From positions 1 through 42,488 of the forward strand of contig JAKSJM010000022.1 in the NCBI GenBank assembly GCA_024398075.1: DNA of 42,488 nt, in the 5' to 3' direction. The notes beneath the pieces were generated by a model that was not told where the DNA came from, ran no database searches, and was given only the letters and a program-made list of their open reading frames with translations. Below, one piece after another: positions 1-8,367 of the stretch; the first letter of the stretch is position 1; every line of letters begins with the position of its first letter. The stretch is from Bacteroidales bacterium (GTDB lineage: Bacteria; Bacteroidota; Bacteroidia; Bacteroidales; UBA932). The translations under genes and the position numbers were made by a program.

Positions 1-13
1 ATTTTGCCTGTTT

Positions 14-139
14 TGTGTCCGTCGATGCAGTCTGACGTGGTTCTGGCCATGATTTGGTCAATTCTGTGCCCGTCGATGTCGTCCGAAGTGATTTCGGCCA
101 TGATTTGGTCAATTCTGTGCCCAAAGACGCAGTCTGAAG
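14..139. repeat. 51-bp tandem repeat, about 2.5 copies
   Basis: The segment TGTGYCC...GGTCAATTC recurs with a 51-bp period: copies begin at 14, 65 and 116. The third copy is partial and decays after about 139. Because 51 is a multiple of three, every copy keeps the same frame. On the minus strand this frame is that of the O-methyltransferase gene just upstream, after its TAG stop, and it stays open to the window edge (52 codons). It would encode a 17-residue unit, seen as GHRIDQIMAEITSDDID and GHRIDQIMARTTSDCID. Each full unit holds an in-frame ATG. The plus strand is also open. It may be a minisatellite, the end of a small repeat-protein gene, or a read-through tail. The array may continue beyond base 1. 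Confidence 0.75.
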
Positions 140-155
140 GGGAGAGCGGCGCGGC

Positions 156-788
156 CTATTTTTTTCTGATGAGGGTGAGGCCGTCGCGGATGGGGAGGAT
201 GACGGTCTCGACACGAGGGTCTGATGCCACCATGTCGTTGAATGCGGTGATGCCGACGGTCTGTTTGTCCTGAGGGACAGGATCAGCGTAAACCTTGCCG
301 TCCCAGAGCACATCGTCCACCAGTATGAGGCCACCTGGCACCACTTTGTCGAAGAGGAGCTCGAAGTACTCGCAGTACTCTCTTTTGTTTGCGTCTATGT
401 AGATGAAATCGAATGGACCGTCGAGCTCTTTCAGGGTCGCTCTGGCATCGCCAATATGAAGCTCGATCTTCTCCGATACACCAGCTCTTTCCCACCCTTC
501 GCGGATGAGATCTTCAAGCTCATCGTTTATCTCAAGGGCGTCAATGTGGCCATCCTGCGGCAAGCCGTAGGCCATGCAGGTGGCCGAGTAGCCCGTAAAT
601 GTGCCTATCTCGAGGATGCGGCTAGCGTGGGTCATCTCCACCAGCATAGTGAGGAAACGCCCCTGCACTGCGCCAGAGAGCATACGGGGATAGTTCGTGC
701 GTATGTTTGTCTGCTTCTCTATCCATTCAAGTGCCTCGCTCTGAGGGGTGGAATGTGTGCGTATGTATCTGTCGAGTGGTGTCTCCAT
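156..788 (-). CDS. SAM-dependent O-methyltransferase (class I, CCoAOMT-like family)
   Basis: This 210-residue protein has the size and layout of small cation-dependent O-methyltransferases, which move a methyl group from S-adenosylmethionine to a hydroxyl. The glycine-rich SAM loop ILEIGTFTGYSATCMA lies near residues 58-73. The acidic residue of beta-2 follows in ALEIND, and FDFIYIDANKREY with GGLILVDDVLWDG supplies the metal- and substrate-side aspartates and asparagine typical of the family. It is cytosolic, with no signal peptide. It starts 3 nt after the stop of the M16 peptidase gene, so it should be the last gene of a three-gene minus-strand operon. The substrate cannot be read from sequence. 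Beyond its TAG stop the same frame stays open through the 51-bp repeats. Confidence 0.88.
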   Translation of the reverse strand: METPLDRYIRTHSTPQSEALEWIEKQTNIRTNYPRMLSGAVQGRFLTMLVEMTHASRILEIGTFTGYSATCMAYGLPQDGHIDALEINDELEDLIREGWERAGVSEKIELHIGDARATLKELDGPFDFIYIDANKREYCEYFELLFDKVVPGGLILVDDVLWDGKVYADPVPQDKQTVGITAFNDMVASDPRVETVILPIRDGLTLIRKK

Positions 789-791
789 AAA

Positions 792-2021
792 CTAAACGTA
801 TATTAGTGTAGAAAGGTTCTGCTCCGCGAAGATGGTGCAGGCAGCGTGCTGAAGATCCTCCGCGCTGATGCTTTCTATGGCATTTCTATTTTCTGTATCT
901 GATGCAATGTGTCCGAACGCCAGAAGGCTCTTGCCCATGGAAAGACACTGAGTCTCTCCGTTGTCTGAGCTGATGGCAAGCTGGCCGAGAAGCTGCTTTT
1001 TGGCAGCCTTTAGGCGGGCAGCTGTAAATGGCGTCTGCTGCAGCTTCTGGATGGCCTTGCGCACGTGCCTAAGGCATTTCTCGAGGTTCTCCTTGTCGCA
1101 TCCAAGCGATATGGCCATGATGCCGCTGTCGGTATACTGGGTGTAGGAGCATTCTACGCCATATACCCATCCGTGCTTTTCGCGCAGGTCGGCGTTTAGA
1201 ATGGAGTTTGATGCCGGGCCGCCTAGAATATTGGCCAAAAGCACAGCCGTGAGCCTTTCTTTTTCCTGATATAGGGTAGGGGCGTATCCGCCAATGATAG
1301 CGTTCACCTCATGGTTTTCCTTGTCCTCGCTACGCTCGAAGTGGTTTTCTATCCCCACTGGAGTGGTGCGGAAGTCAGCGGGTTCATTGACCTTGCCTTC
1401 CCAGAACTTGCCTGCGAGAGTTAGCACTTTCTTCTCCAGCACGGCCTCGTCCAAGTCGGCAACGATGGTGAATGCCATACGCTCTGGAATGAAGAATTTG
1501 GCCGCGAAGCGCTGTAGGTCGGCTGATGTGATGGATTTCACGGACTCTTCGGTGCCCAGGATGATTCCGCCAAGCGGATGGCCTTCGAAAAGAGTCTCTT
1601 CGAAGCGGTCGTAGATGTCGTCGGCAGGGGAGTCCTTGTAGGAGTTTATCTCGTCGATGACGACGCCCTTCTCTACCTCTATCTCATGCTCGGGGAAGAT
1701 GGATGACGTGGCTATCTCCAGGAGCAATGACATTGCCTTCGGGAGATCCTCCTTCAGCACTGTCGAATGGATGACGATCTCCTCCTTGGTGGTGTATGCG
1801 TTTAGCTCGCCGCCGAGCCTGTCCAGGTATCCGTTGATCACAGATGCGCTCTTCTGCTCGGTGCCCTTGAATATGGTATGTTCTGTGAAATGTGCGATGC
1901 CGCTTGGGAATCCAGCCTCATCGCGTGTGCCACAATGTATGCTGAGCGCGCAGTATCCTACTGCTGAACCACTTCTCTTCACTGCATAGCGCAGTCCACA
2001 TCTTGCCTTTCCGCTTATCAT
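792..2021 (-). CDS. M16 family zinc metallopeptidase
   Basis: This 409-residue protein is a single-unit M16 (insulinase/mitochondrial processing peptidase-like) protease. The inverted zinc motif HFTEH is at residues 44-48, giving zinc ligands H44 and H48 and catalytic E47. The third ligand is E124 in VIDEI, with supporting E117, and the 76-residue spacing fits the family. GGELNAYTTKEE after the motif is the usual substrate-side segment. No signal peptide is visible, so it is probably cytoplasmic. M16 enzymes work as two-part clamshells. With one unit encoded and no catalytically dead partner next door, a homodimer or a distant partner is likely. Its ATG overlaps the stop of the upstream gene (ATGA, 4 nt), indicating translational coupling. 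Confidence 0.9.
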   Translation of the reverse strand: MISGKARCGLRYAVKRSGSAVGYCALSIHCGTRDEAGFPSGIAHFTEHTIFKGTEQKSASVINGYLDRLGGELNAYTTKEEIVIHSTVLKEDLPKAMSLLLEIATSSIFPEHEIEVEKGVVIDEINSYKDSPADDIYDRFEETLFEGHPLGGIILGTEESVKSITSADLQRFAAKFFIPERMAFTIVADLDEAVLEKKVLTLAGKFWEGKVNEPADFRTTPVGIENHFERSEDKENHEVNAIIGGYAPTLYQEKERLTAVLLANILGGPASNSILNADLREKHGWVYGVECSYTQYTDSGIMAISLGCDKENLEKCLRHVRKAIQKLQQTPFTAARLKAAKKQLLGQLAISSDNGETQCLSMGKSLLAFGHIASDTENRNAIESISAEDLQHAACTIFAEQNLSTLIYV

Positions 2022-2881
2022 TTCCTGCTGTTTGCGATCTTTTTCAGCTCTGCCGCCGTGAAACCGATGCCGTCCTCATCCTTGATGGCGCTTCGCTCGA
2101 AATACACAAGGTCGTGAGTTTGCGCATCGATGAGCATCTTGTAGCAGTATGAGCCCTTTTCTGGCGAGGATGGCGCTACTACGTAGCTGACCACTGCTTC
2201 CTTCTCATTGCTGAATGCTTCGTCCGCAGTCTCTTCGTCCGCCTGCACCATCTTGTCCTTGGCAAATACCTTTACCTTCTGTGCATCGCTGACAGATGCT
2301 GCGATGTCCACATCGCAGATGTATGCTGTCTTATGACTTACTTTTCCTAATCCAATGCTCACGGCTCCTATGCCGGACATACTTACCTTCTCCGACTCCA
2401 TGGCCTGCTCGATGTAGGTCTGTATGATGTCTATCATCGCGGGAATGAAGGTGAACTCTCTCCCCGAAGGACTGTCGCATGCGGCAAGTGGGATGCTTAC
2501 CACATCCATCGATTCCTTAGTAGGATCTGAGACTCCCTCTTTACCTCCCTTTACTACACTAAGCATTACGAGGCTAGGCTCACTCTCTTTCTTCAGTCGT
2601 CCTTTCGAGCAGATAAGGAAGTAATACTGAGGAGATTCCTTCAGTTTCTCATACTGCTCGACGGTGCAGAACTCGTATGGCGACAAGCGCCATCTGCTCT
2701 TCACCTCCTCGCGTATGGCATCGTCTATCATCGGCACACCTCCGAGGACCACCTTCGTGGTCTTCGTGGTGAAGTCGCTCAGACGATACTTCTTCGTATG
2801 TATCTGACCCTGTCCTGAGAGCTTGGCTGGTGCCAGAGCAAACAGGATGAGAATCGAGAGTATCTGAATTATTCGTTTCAT
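2018..2881 (-). CDS. secreted hypothetical protein, 287 aa
   Basis: I do not recognise the family. The protein opens with a clear Sec signal peptide: MKR, a hydrophobic stretch to about residue 18, then a likely cleavage near SGQ-GQ at about 23-24. There is no lipobox cysteine. The mature part mixes charged and beta-prone segments and has no obvious catalytic motif. A region near residues 165-210 (SGIGAVSIGLG through AYICDVDIAASV) looks like an antiparallel beta module. It is first in a minus-strand operon, overlapping the M16 peptidase gene by 4 nt, so it may be a periplasmic partner of unknown role. A TATCTTTG -7 box at 2898-2905 lies about 16 nt before the start codon, giving it its own promoter. 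Confidence 0.75.
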   Translation of the reverse strand: MKRIIQILSILILFALAPAKLSGQGQIHTKKYRLSDFTTKTTKVVLGGVPMIDDAIREEVKSRWRLSPYEFCTVEQYEKLKESPQYYFLICSKGRLKKESEPSLVMLSVVKGGKEGVSDPTKESMDVVSIPLAACDSPSGREFTFIPAMIDIIQTYIEQAMESEKVSMSGIGAVSIGLGKVSHKTAYICDVDIAASVSDAQKVKVFAKDKMVQADEETADEAFSNEKEAVVSYVVAPSSPEKGSYCYKMLIDAQTHDLVYFERSAIKDEDGIGFTAAELKKIANSRK

Positions 2882-2897
2882 AGTATGAATCAGGTTA

Positions 2898-2905
2898 CAA
2901 AGATA
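2898..2905 (-). promoter_or_regulatory. -7 promoter box TATCTTTG for the secreted hypothetical gene
   Basis: On the minus strand this octamer matches the Bacteroidota -7 consensus TAnnTTTG. It sits in the 33-nt gap after the mannosidase stop and 16 nt upstream of the start codon at 2881. No TTTG is seen about 20 nt upstream, so the -33 element is weak. A short leader of about 12 nt is implied. Confidence 0.55.
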
Positions 2906-2914
2906 ATGCTTTTA

Positions 2915-5900
2915 CTAGAAAATGGAGAACTCATAGATGCGCGCGACGTGCGAATCACGCTGGTCGCCCTTGGTGATGAGCAGTCTTACATACCTGGCTT
3001 TCACAGGGACAATGTCTCTTTCTGTCATAGGCTCTGAGTTGCCTTTCACCGAATCCACGCATCTCCAAGGCTCGTCCATTGAGTCCTTCACCTCCAGTGC
3101 GAAGTCCTTGGTGGTATAGCTTGAAGACTCGTGTGTGGCATGGAGTACGCTCCATCCGTGGATCTCCCTCGAGGTGCCGAGATCAAATGCGACGTACTTC
3201 TCTGCGGCCTTTGAGTTGTCACACCACTTGGTGTCAGGGTCTTCGTCGAGGAGCTTCTCAGCGGCTTCATTGGCATTCACCTGACCACTCTTCTCGATGA
3301 TGTTCTTCTCTGTGAGTGCGATGGCGTGGGTGAGCTCCAACGCCGGTTCCTCTGCGACTGGAATGCCGGTGCGCATGAGGTCATGCGCTGCAGAGACAGT
3401 GTTTATCTGGTCGTCTGCAGCCACGGCGCTGAATACGAGCACCTGCTTGTTTTCTGGCAGCTTGATGCTCCTTACCCCTGCAGGTACATTCAGGCGGACG
3501 CAGTACATGTAGCCGAACTCGTATGCTCTGTCTTCCTTGGTATCGTGGGTGTGAGTGCCGACGTAGGCCACATCTACATTCTTCACATAACCCTCAGTAT
3601 GACCTGTATGGCCCCACTGGCCAATGAATCCGGTATAGCGTGGCACGGTCACTTCCTGCTTCTGTCCGCCCACTTCAAATGCCACGCGCTGGTCCTTCTT
3701 CGTAGAAGCCCCAAGCATGTAGACACTGTTCCAGTTGCCCTCAGGGAGGGCGATTTCCTCTCCACAGCAGCGCAATGCATTTGCGCCAAGTGGATCCTGA
3801 AGGACGAAGTGGATGCCGTCGTGCTCGATGGAAGAAGGGAGCAGCTCGGCTGCGTATGAACCGCCTGAGAGGTCAATGTTTGCGTCGCTTCTGTATGCAT
3901 TGAAGGTCGCGGCGCTGGTAGTGAAGTCGAGAGGAATGGTAGCCTGCCTGATGCTTGAGAGGTCGTGGCGGTAGAACTTCACGAGGAAGGTCTTGATGCC
4001 GAATGCTTCCATCTCTATGTTTAGAGCAGCGCCTTTCGCTGAAGCGTGACCGATAAATTCTTCGTTGCCATTAAGCTCTTGTGCTTCAGCTATTTCGCTG
4101 CTGAACGTGAGCTTTCCCGAGTGCGCCTTTCCAGTGTTCTCATAAACTCTGACTACATATCCGTCGCCGTTCTCGGATTTTTTAACAGCCTTCAAAGTGA
4201 GGCCTTCGCTTATGGTGGCGAAACTGTATTTCCTGCCGAGTGAGCCTTTGTGCTTAGGCGCGAAGAAAGCCTTTATAGGCTGGTTGAGCGCCTCTGCCTT
4301 GTCGACTGTCTGACCTTTGGTCCAGTCGCCGTCATGAGCGACGATGGAGTAAGTGAAGATGTGATGTCCGAGGTCCTGGTGATCCTGGTATCTGTATCCT
4401 CTCGAAGTCTTCGGGGTGTGGAGGAGGGTGAGGCGAAGAAGACTGTCAGATGGCTTGTCCCAGCCATATTTGCAGTCGTTCATGATCGCTACTCCGTAGC
4501 TGCCGTCTTCTTCTGCCATCTCAGCCCACTGCTGGGCGTAGACCTCATACATGTTTGGAACATTGTTTCCTCTTTCGATGGAGCCGAGTCCGATGTCATA
4601 TCTAGCCTTTGGGTTCTTTACGCTAAGAGGGAACTCTGCTTTGAGAAGGCTGTGCATGCTTGCCCAGTCCACTTCGTTTCTGATGTCTATACGGTCGGCC
4701 AATGCTCCTTCGTGAAGGGTGATGTACTGGGTAAATGTGGAACCGCTGTGGCTCCTGGTCACCTTTATTACCTTCTGGAGTGGGCCGTTTTCCACAAGCT
4801 CTATCTTGGCACCAGTGATGGCTTCTGGTTCTTGATCCAATGTGCTCTTAAGTATCTCCCAGGCAGGCCAGCTGGCAGAGCTGTTCTCCGTGAATATGGC
4901 GAGGCGGATGGCCTTGCCTTCCTCAACAAGCTGTCTGCCGCAGCGCTTGTCGATGAGTGAGCAGATGTCTCCGTTCTCGTCAAGAGTTAGGGCGTAGATG
5001 GAGTTTGACAGCGCGCGTGCTGCCGTTGCTGCTGGTTTTGAGGCCTTTATGGCCTTCGCGTTATACACTGCATATCCAAGCGCAGGGACACGGGCGAGGA
5101 AGCTTGTAGAGCTTCCGTCGCACTGGCTGGTCACGAGTCTATCCTTGTCATCGCTGATGCGGTAGCATCCATCGATGGTCACGATATCTGTTCTGTCAAA
5201 TGCCGAAGGGTTGAAAAGGACGAGGGCATTGTCCTTGACCTTGGTGTCGAGAGAGGAACTCACCGCTCCCACGGAACTCTGCAGGATGTGGGTGAACTGC
5301 CCGAGCGAGAGGAGTTCGTCGTTCCACGAGAACTCGTAGGCGCGAGGGATGCTGGTGCCGGTGAGGTCGTCATGGAACTGATGCCAGATCACACGAAGCC
5401 AAGCCTCCTTGAGGGCGTCTGCTGGATATGCTATGGCGCCAATGTGCTCGGCGATGACAGAACTTCTCTCTGCGGCGTCAGCCATTAGCTCGTTTCGTCG
5501 GTTCAGCAGCTTCATGGCTGCCTGTGATGTGTAGCATCCGGTGCCGTGCACATCCATGGTGAGTTCGCCTTCAAATGAAGGGAGGTCGAGAAGCCCCTCT
5601 GAATTGTCTCCATTCTTCCTCGCCTCCAGTATGTCGAGAAACAGCTGGTCGGATGTGGCGCTTTTCACTTTCAATGGTCCATTGCCTTTCACACCACGCT
5701 CGACCGCAGCCACAGACTTGATGGTAGGGCCGCCGCCGATGTCGCCCACGCCGTAGTAGTGCATGGAGATATTCTGTGGCGACTTGGCGGCGTGCTCGAG
5801 GAGATCCTTGCTCTGCGAGAGATCCTCGCCGGCGTATTTCGAACTGTATTTTCCGCATTCCACTGCAGCCAGCAGGCTGTTTCCGTCGACGCCATACCAC

Positions 5901-6469
5901 TCTCCGAACTGGAATGGGACCTTGCTGTCACCATAGAACGGCAGGTTACGCCACTGGAGCTTCTGGGTAGAGAAACCGATGAGGCCGCAATGGTGCGCGA
6001 TGGAAGGAAGCTGGTATCCGAAGCCGAAGCAGTCGGGGAGGAAGATGTCGGTGCTCTTCACGCCAAACTCGCTCTCATAGAAATGCTGACCGTACAGGAT
6101 GTTTCGGGTCAATGATTCCGTAGATGGGATATTTGCGTCCGATGCCTCCCAGCAGCTTCCGGAGATGTGCCAGCGGCCTGCTGCTATATACTGCTTCACC
6201 TTCTCGTAGCCTTCAGGGTAGTACTCCTTCATCCAGCTATACTTGATGCCGCTTTCGCAGTTGAAAATGTACTCCGGGTACTTTTCCAGTAGCAGGAGAT
6301 TTCTCTGGATGGTGCTGGGGATGTACTCGCGTATGGTGGTCTGCACGTCCCAGTTCCACTGGGAGTCAAGGTGTGCATTTGACACCATGTATGCGGTCTG
6401 GGCGTGTACGGGCTCCGAGAGGAGGGGGAAGGCGATGGCCAATGCCAAGGCGATGAATGGTTTCTTCAT
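2915..6469 (-). CDS. exported GH38-type alpha-mannosidase with C-terminal F5/8 (discoidin) domain
   Basis: This 1184-residue protein should hydrolyse alpha-mannosides, acting in the periplasm or at the surface. The signal peptide is MKKPFIALALAIAFPLLSEP followed by VHAQ. The catalytic domain starts at once: NAHLDSQWNW carries zinc ligands H33 and D35, LPDCFGFG carries the nucleophile D146, and IWHQFHDDLTGTS holds a further conserved active-site histidine. A long beta-rich region typical of GH38 follows, and the last 140 or so residues look like an F5/8 type C sugar-binding domain (AAEKLLDEDPDTKWCDNS, then VAFDLG, ending ARYVRLLITKG). I start it at 6469, not the in-frame ATG at 6502, because the signal peptide begins there and a -7 box at 6490-6497 lies between the two. 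There is no SusC/D, regulator or second glycosidase nearby, so this is not a typical polysaccharide utilisation locus. Confidence 0.9.
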   Translation of the reverse strand: MKKPFIALALAIAFPLLSEPVHAQTAYMVSNAHLDSQWNWDVQTTIREYIPSTIQRNLLLLEKYPEYIFNCESGIKYSWMKEYYPEGYEKVKQYIAAGRWHISGSCWEASDANIPSTESLTRNILYGQHFYESEFGVKSTDIFLPDCFGFGYQLPSIAHHCGLIGFSTQKLQWRNLPFYGDSKVPFQFGEWYGVDGNSLLAAVECGKYSSKYAGEDLSQSKDLLEHAAKSPQNISMHYYGVGDIGGGPTIKSVAAVERGVKGNGPLKVKSATSDQLFLDILEARKNGDNSEGLLDLPSFEGELTMDVHGTGCYTSQAAMKLLNRRNELMADAAERSSVIAEHIGAIAYPADALKEAWLRVIWHQFHDDLTGTSIPRAYEFSWNDELLSLGQFTHILQSSVGAVSSSLDTKVKDNALVLFNPSAFDRTDIVTIDGCYRISDDKDRLVTSQCDGSSTSFLARVPALGYAVYNAKAIKASKPAATAARALSNSIYALTLDENGDICSLIDKRCGRQLVEEGKAIRLAIFTENSSASWPAWEILKSTLDQEPEAITGAKIELVENGPLQKVIKVTRSHSGSTFTQYITLHEGALADRIDIRNEVDWASMHSLLKAEFPLSVKNPKARYDIGLGSIERGNNVPNMYEVYAQQWAEMAEEDGSYGVAIMNDCKYGWDKPSDSLLRLTLLHTPKTSRGYRYQDHQDLGHHIFTYSIVAHDGDWTKGQTVDKAEALNQPIKAFFAPKHKGSLGRKYSFATISEGLTLKAVKKSENGDGYVVRVYENTGKAHSGKLTFSSEIAEAQELNGNEEFIGHASAKGAALNIEMEAFGIKTFLVKFYRHDLSSIRQATIPLDFTTSAATFNAYRSDANIDLSGGSYAAELLPSSIEHDGIHFVLQDPLGANALRCCGEEIALPEGNWNSVYMLGASTKKDQRVAFEVGGQKQEVTVPRYTGFIGQWGHTGHTEGYVKNVDVAYVGTHTHDTKEDRAYEFGYMYCVRLNVPAGVRSIKLPENKQVLVFSAVAADDQINTVSAAHDLMRTGIPVAEEPALELTHAIALTEKNIIEKSGQVNANEAAEKLLDEDPDTKWCDNSKAAEKYVAFDLGTSREIHGWSVLHATHESSSYTTKDFALEVKDSMDEPWRCVDSVKGNSEPMTERDIVPVKARYVRLLITKGDQRDSHVARIYEFSIF

Positions 6470-6489
6470 GACAGTCAGATGTATTTTTT

Positions 6490-6497
6490 CAAATTTA
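6490..6497 (-). promoter_or_regulatory. -7 promoter box TAAATTTG for the mannosidase gene
   Basis: On the minus strand the octamer matches TAnnTTTG. It lies 20 nt before the preferred ATG at 6469 and downstream of the alternative ATG at 6502, so it decides the start. It is back to back with the dnaX -7 box at 6512-6519, with only 14 nt between them, so initiation in the two directions probably competes. I see no clear TTTG -33 element. Confidence 0.5.
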
Positions 6498-6511
6498 CGC
6501 ATAATTTTTCT

Positions 6512-6519
6512 TACATTTG
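6512..6519 (+). promoter_or_regulatory. -7 promoter box TACATTTG for dnaX
   Basis: An exact TAnnTTTG match ends 6 nt before the dnaX ATG at 6526. With initiation about 4-7 nt after this box, the mRNA would begin at or within a few bases of the start codon. A TTTC at 6487-6490, 21 nt upstream, is the best -33 candidate. Confidence 0.6.
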
Positions 6520-6525
6520 TATGTT

Positions 6526-8358
6526 ATGTCAAATTACGTTGTTTTTGCTAGAAAGTACAGACCAGACTCTTTCGAGACGCTGGTCGGTCAGGATAACATC
6601 GCGCAGACCCTGAAGAATTCCATCGTGAGGGGTAAGCTCGCGCACGCATACCTCTTCTGCGGCCCTCGTGGCGTGGGAAAGACCAGTACGGCCCGCATCT
6701 TCGCGAAGGCCATAAACTGTGAGCATCCGTCTGCAGAGATGGAGCCTTGCGGCGAGTGCGAGTCGTGTCGCTCCTTCCAGGAGGGACGCTCATACTGCAT
6801 CCATGAGCTTGATGCCGCGTCAAACAATGGAGTGGAGGACATCAAGGCCCTCATGGACCAGGTGCAGATACCACCTCAGGTCGGCAAGTACAGCGTATAC
6901 ATCATCGATGAGGTCCACATGCTCTCGCAGGCGGCGTTCAACGCCTTCCTCAAGACGCTTGAGGAACCACCTGCACATGCCATCTTCATCCTTGCTACCA
7001 CCGAGAAGCATAAGATTATCCCTACCATCCTCTCGCGCTGTCAGACTTACGATTTCAACAGAATCTCTGTGTCCGGCATCGTGCACAATCTTAGGGATAT
7101 TGCCCAGAAAGAAGGTATCACGGTGGATGATGAGTCACTCCATATCATTGCCCAGAAGGCAGATGGCGCCATGCGTGATGCGCTCAGCATCTTCGACCAG
7201 ACTGTGGCATTCTGTGGCACTGACATCCACTATGCCGATGTGATGCGAAATCTCAATGTACTCGACTACGAGTACAGCTTCAAGCTGGTGGACTCGTTCA
7301 TCTCGGGCGACTACGCTTCAGCGATGCTCATTTTCGACGAAGTGCTTGCGAAAGGATTCAATGCTCAGCATTTCATCTCGGCGCTCAGCTCGCATGTGCG
7401 TGATCTCATCGTGAGCCGCACAGCTGGTCTCGACGTGCTTCTAGACACTCCGGATTCGCTTAAGATCAGATACAAGACCCAGGCTGAGAGCTGCTCGCTG
7501 GGATTCCTATATGACGTGCTCAGCATCGCAACGCAGTGCGAAGCGGGCTACAAGGCTGCCGTGAACCAGCGCCTTCACATAGAGTTTGCCCTCATGAAGA
7601 TGGCTTTCCTTCTGAAGGCACCAGCTGGTCAGGCTGCCGCCAAGGCTCCAGCCGTCGCCGCTCCTGTAGTAGCACCTGCTCAGGCTCCAGCTGCCAGCGC
7701 AGCTCCTAAGGCACCTGTGGCTGTACCTGCGGCTCCTGCTGCCCCAGCAGCTAGCGTCGCTCCGGTAGCTGCCCCTGCAGCGCCTGCAGCCGCTCCGGCT
7801 CCGTCGGCTCCAGTGCAGGAGGCTGCGCCTCAGGCTCCAGCCGCTCCTGCAGCTGATGCTGCTCCCGCTCCGTCCGAGAGGCCTAAGCGCCGCGGCAGAG
7901 CTGGCGCTTCGCTTTCGCTCGGCGCTCTCATGAGCGATGAGCCTAAGGAGACTGTGGCTCAGCGCGAAGCCGAGGTGGGCGCTGTGGCTAGCGTCTCTGA
8001 TGAGGACATTCGCGCATCTTGGCCACGCCTTGCGGCGCTCTATTCCGAGAAGCCTCGCTTGGCAAATGCTATCGCTACAGCTAAGCTAGAGATTGAAGAA
8101 ACTCCTGAATATAAGGAAGTTACTTTCGTGGTGATGAACGAAGCACAGAAGGTGTGGATAGAGCAGAACCTTCTTCGTTCCATCGAGGAGCAGTTCAGAA
8201 AGATGATGAATTCGTCAAGTCTCCGCCTTGCCGTGAAAGCGGCACAATATGTGGAGCAGAAAGTAGTATACACTCAGGCCGAGAAGGCGAGGGAGATGAT
8301 GGAAAACCATCCAGAGATGAAGGATTTCGTGAAGGACCTCGGGCTTGACCTCAAATAG
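6526..8358 (+). CDS. dnaX: DNA polymerase III subunit gamma/tau
   Basis: This 610-residue clamp-loader ATPase loads the beta clamp and joins polymerase cores at the fork. It shows the conserved opening ARKYRPDSFETLVGQ, Walker A GPRGVGKTS at 46-54, the zinc-binding cysteines C65, C75, C78 and C81, Walker B IIDEVHML, and the sensor-1 region ILATTEKHK before SRCQTYDF. Residues about 364-455 are an almost pure Ala/Pro/Val linker, longer and lower in complexity than usual. A charged C-terminal domain follows. I start it at ATG 6526 (MSNYVVFARKYRP) since the -7 box lies just upstream; the earlier TTG at 6517 falls inside that box. I see no A-AAA-AAG slippery site, so a separate frameshift gamma form is not supported. 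lptB follows after 9 nt. Confidence 0.96.
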   Translation: MSNYVVFARKYRPDSFETLVGQDNIAQTLKNSIVRGKLAHAYLFCGPRGVGKTSTARIFAKAINCEHPSAEMEPCGECESCRSFQEGRSYCIHELDAASNNGVEDIKALMDQVQIPPQVGKYSVYIIDEVHMLSQAAFNAFLKTLEEPPAHAIFILATTEKHKIIPTILSRCQTYDFNRISVSGIVHNLRDIAQKEGITVDDESLHIIAQKADGAMRDALSIFDQTVAFCGTDIHYADVMRNLNVLDYEYSFKLVDSFISGDYASAMLIFDEVLAKGFNAQHFISALSSHVRDLIVSRTAGLDVLLDTPDSLKIRYKTQAESCSLGFLYDVLSIATQCEAGYKAAVNQRLHIEFALMKMAFLLKAPAGQAAAKAPAVAAPVVAPAQAPAASAAPKAPVAVPAAPAAPAASVAPVAAPAAPAAAPAPSAPVQEAAPQAPAAPAADAAPAPSERPKRRGRAGASLSLGALMSDEPKETVAQREAEVGAVASVSDEDIRASWPRLAALYSEKPRLANAIATAKLEIEETPEYKEVTFVVMNEAQKVWIEQNLLRSIEEQFRKMMNSSSLRLAVKAAQYVEQKVVYTQAEKAREMMENHPEMKDFVKDLGLDLK

Positions 8359-8367
8359 CAGAAAGAT

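Noticed and set aside
14-139. CRISPR array
   Set aside because: Units are contiguous 51-bp direct repeats without unique spacers, and no cas gene is present.
4250-4960. 236-codon open frame on the plus strand inside the mannosidase gene, with another of 177 codons at 3326-3859
   Set aside because: Both are opposite conserved GH38 coding sequence, cysteine- and leucine-rich without motif, and have no promoter.
6526-8358. Programmed frameshift giving a short gamma form of DnaX
   Set aside because: I found no A-AAA-AAG heptamer with a following stem at the domain border.
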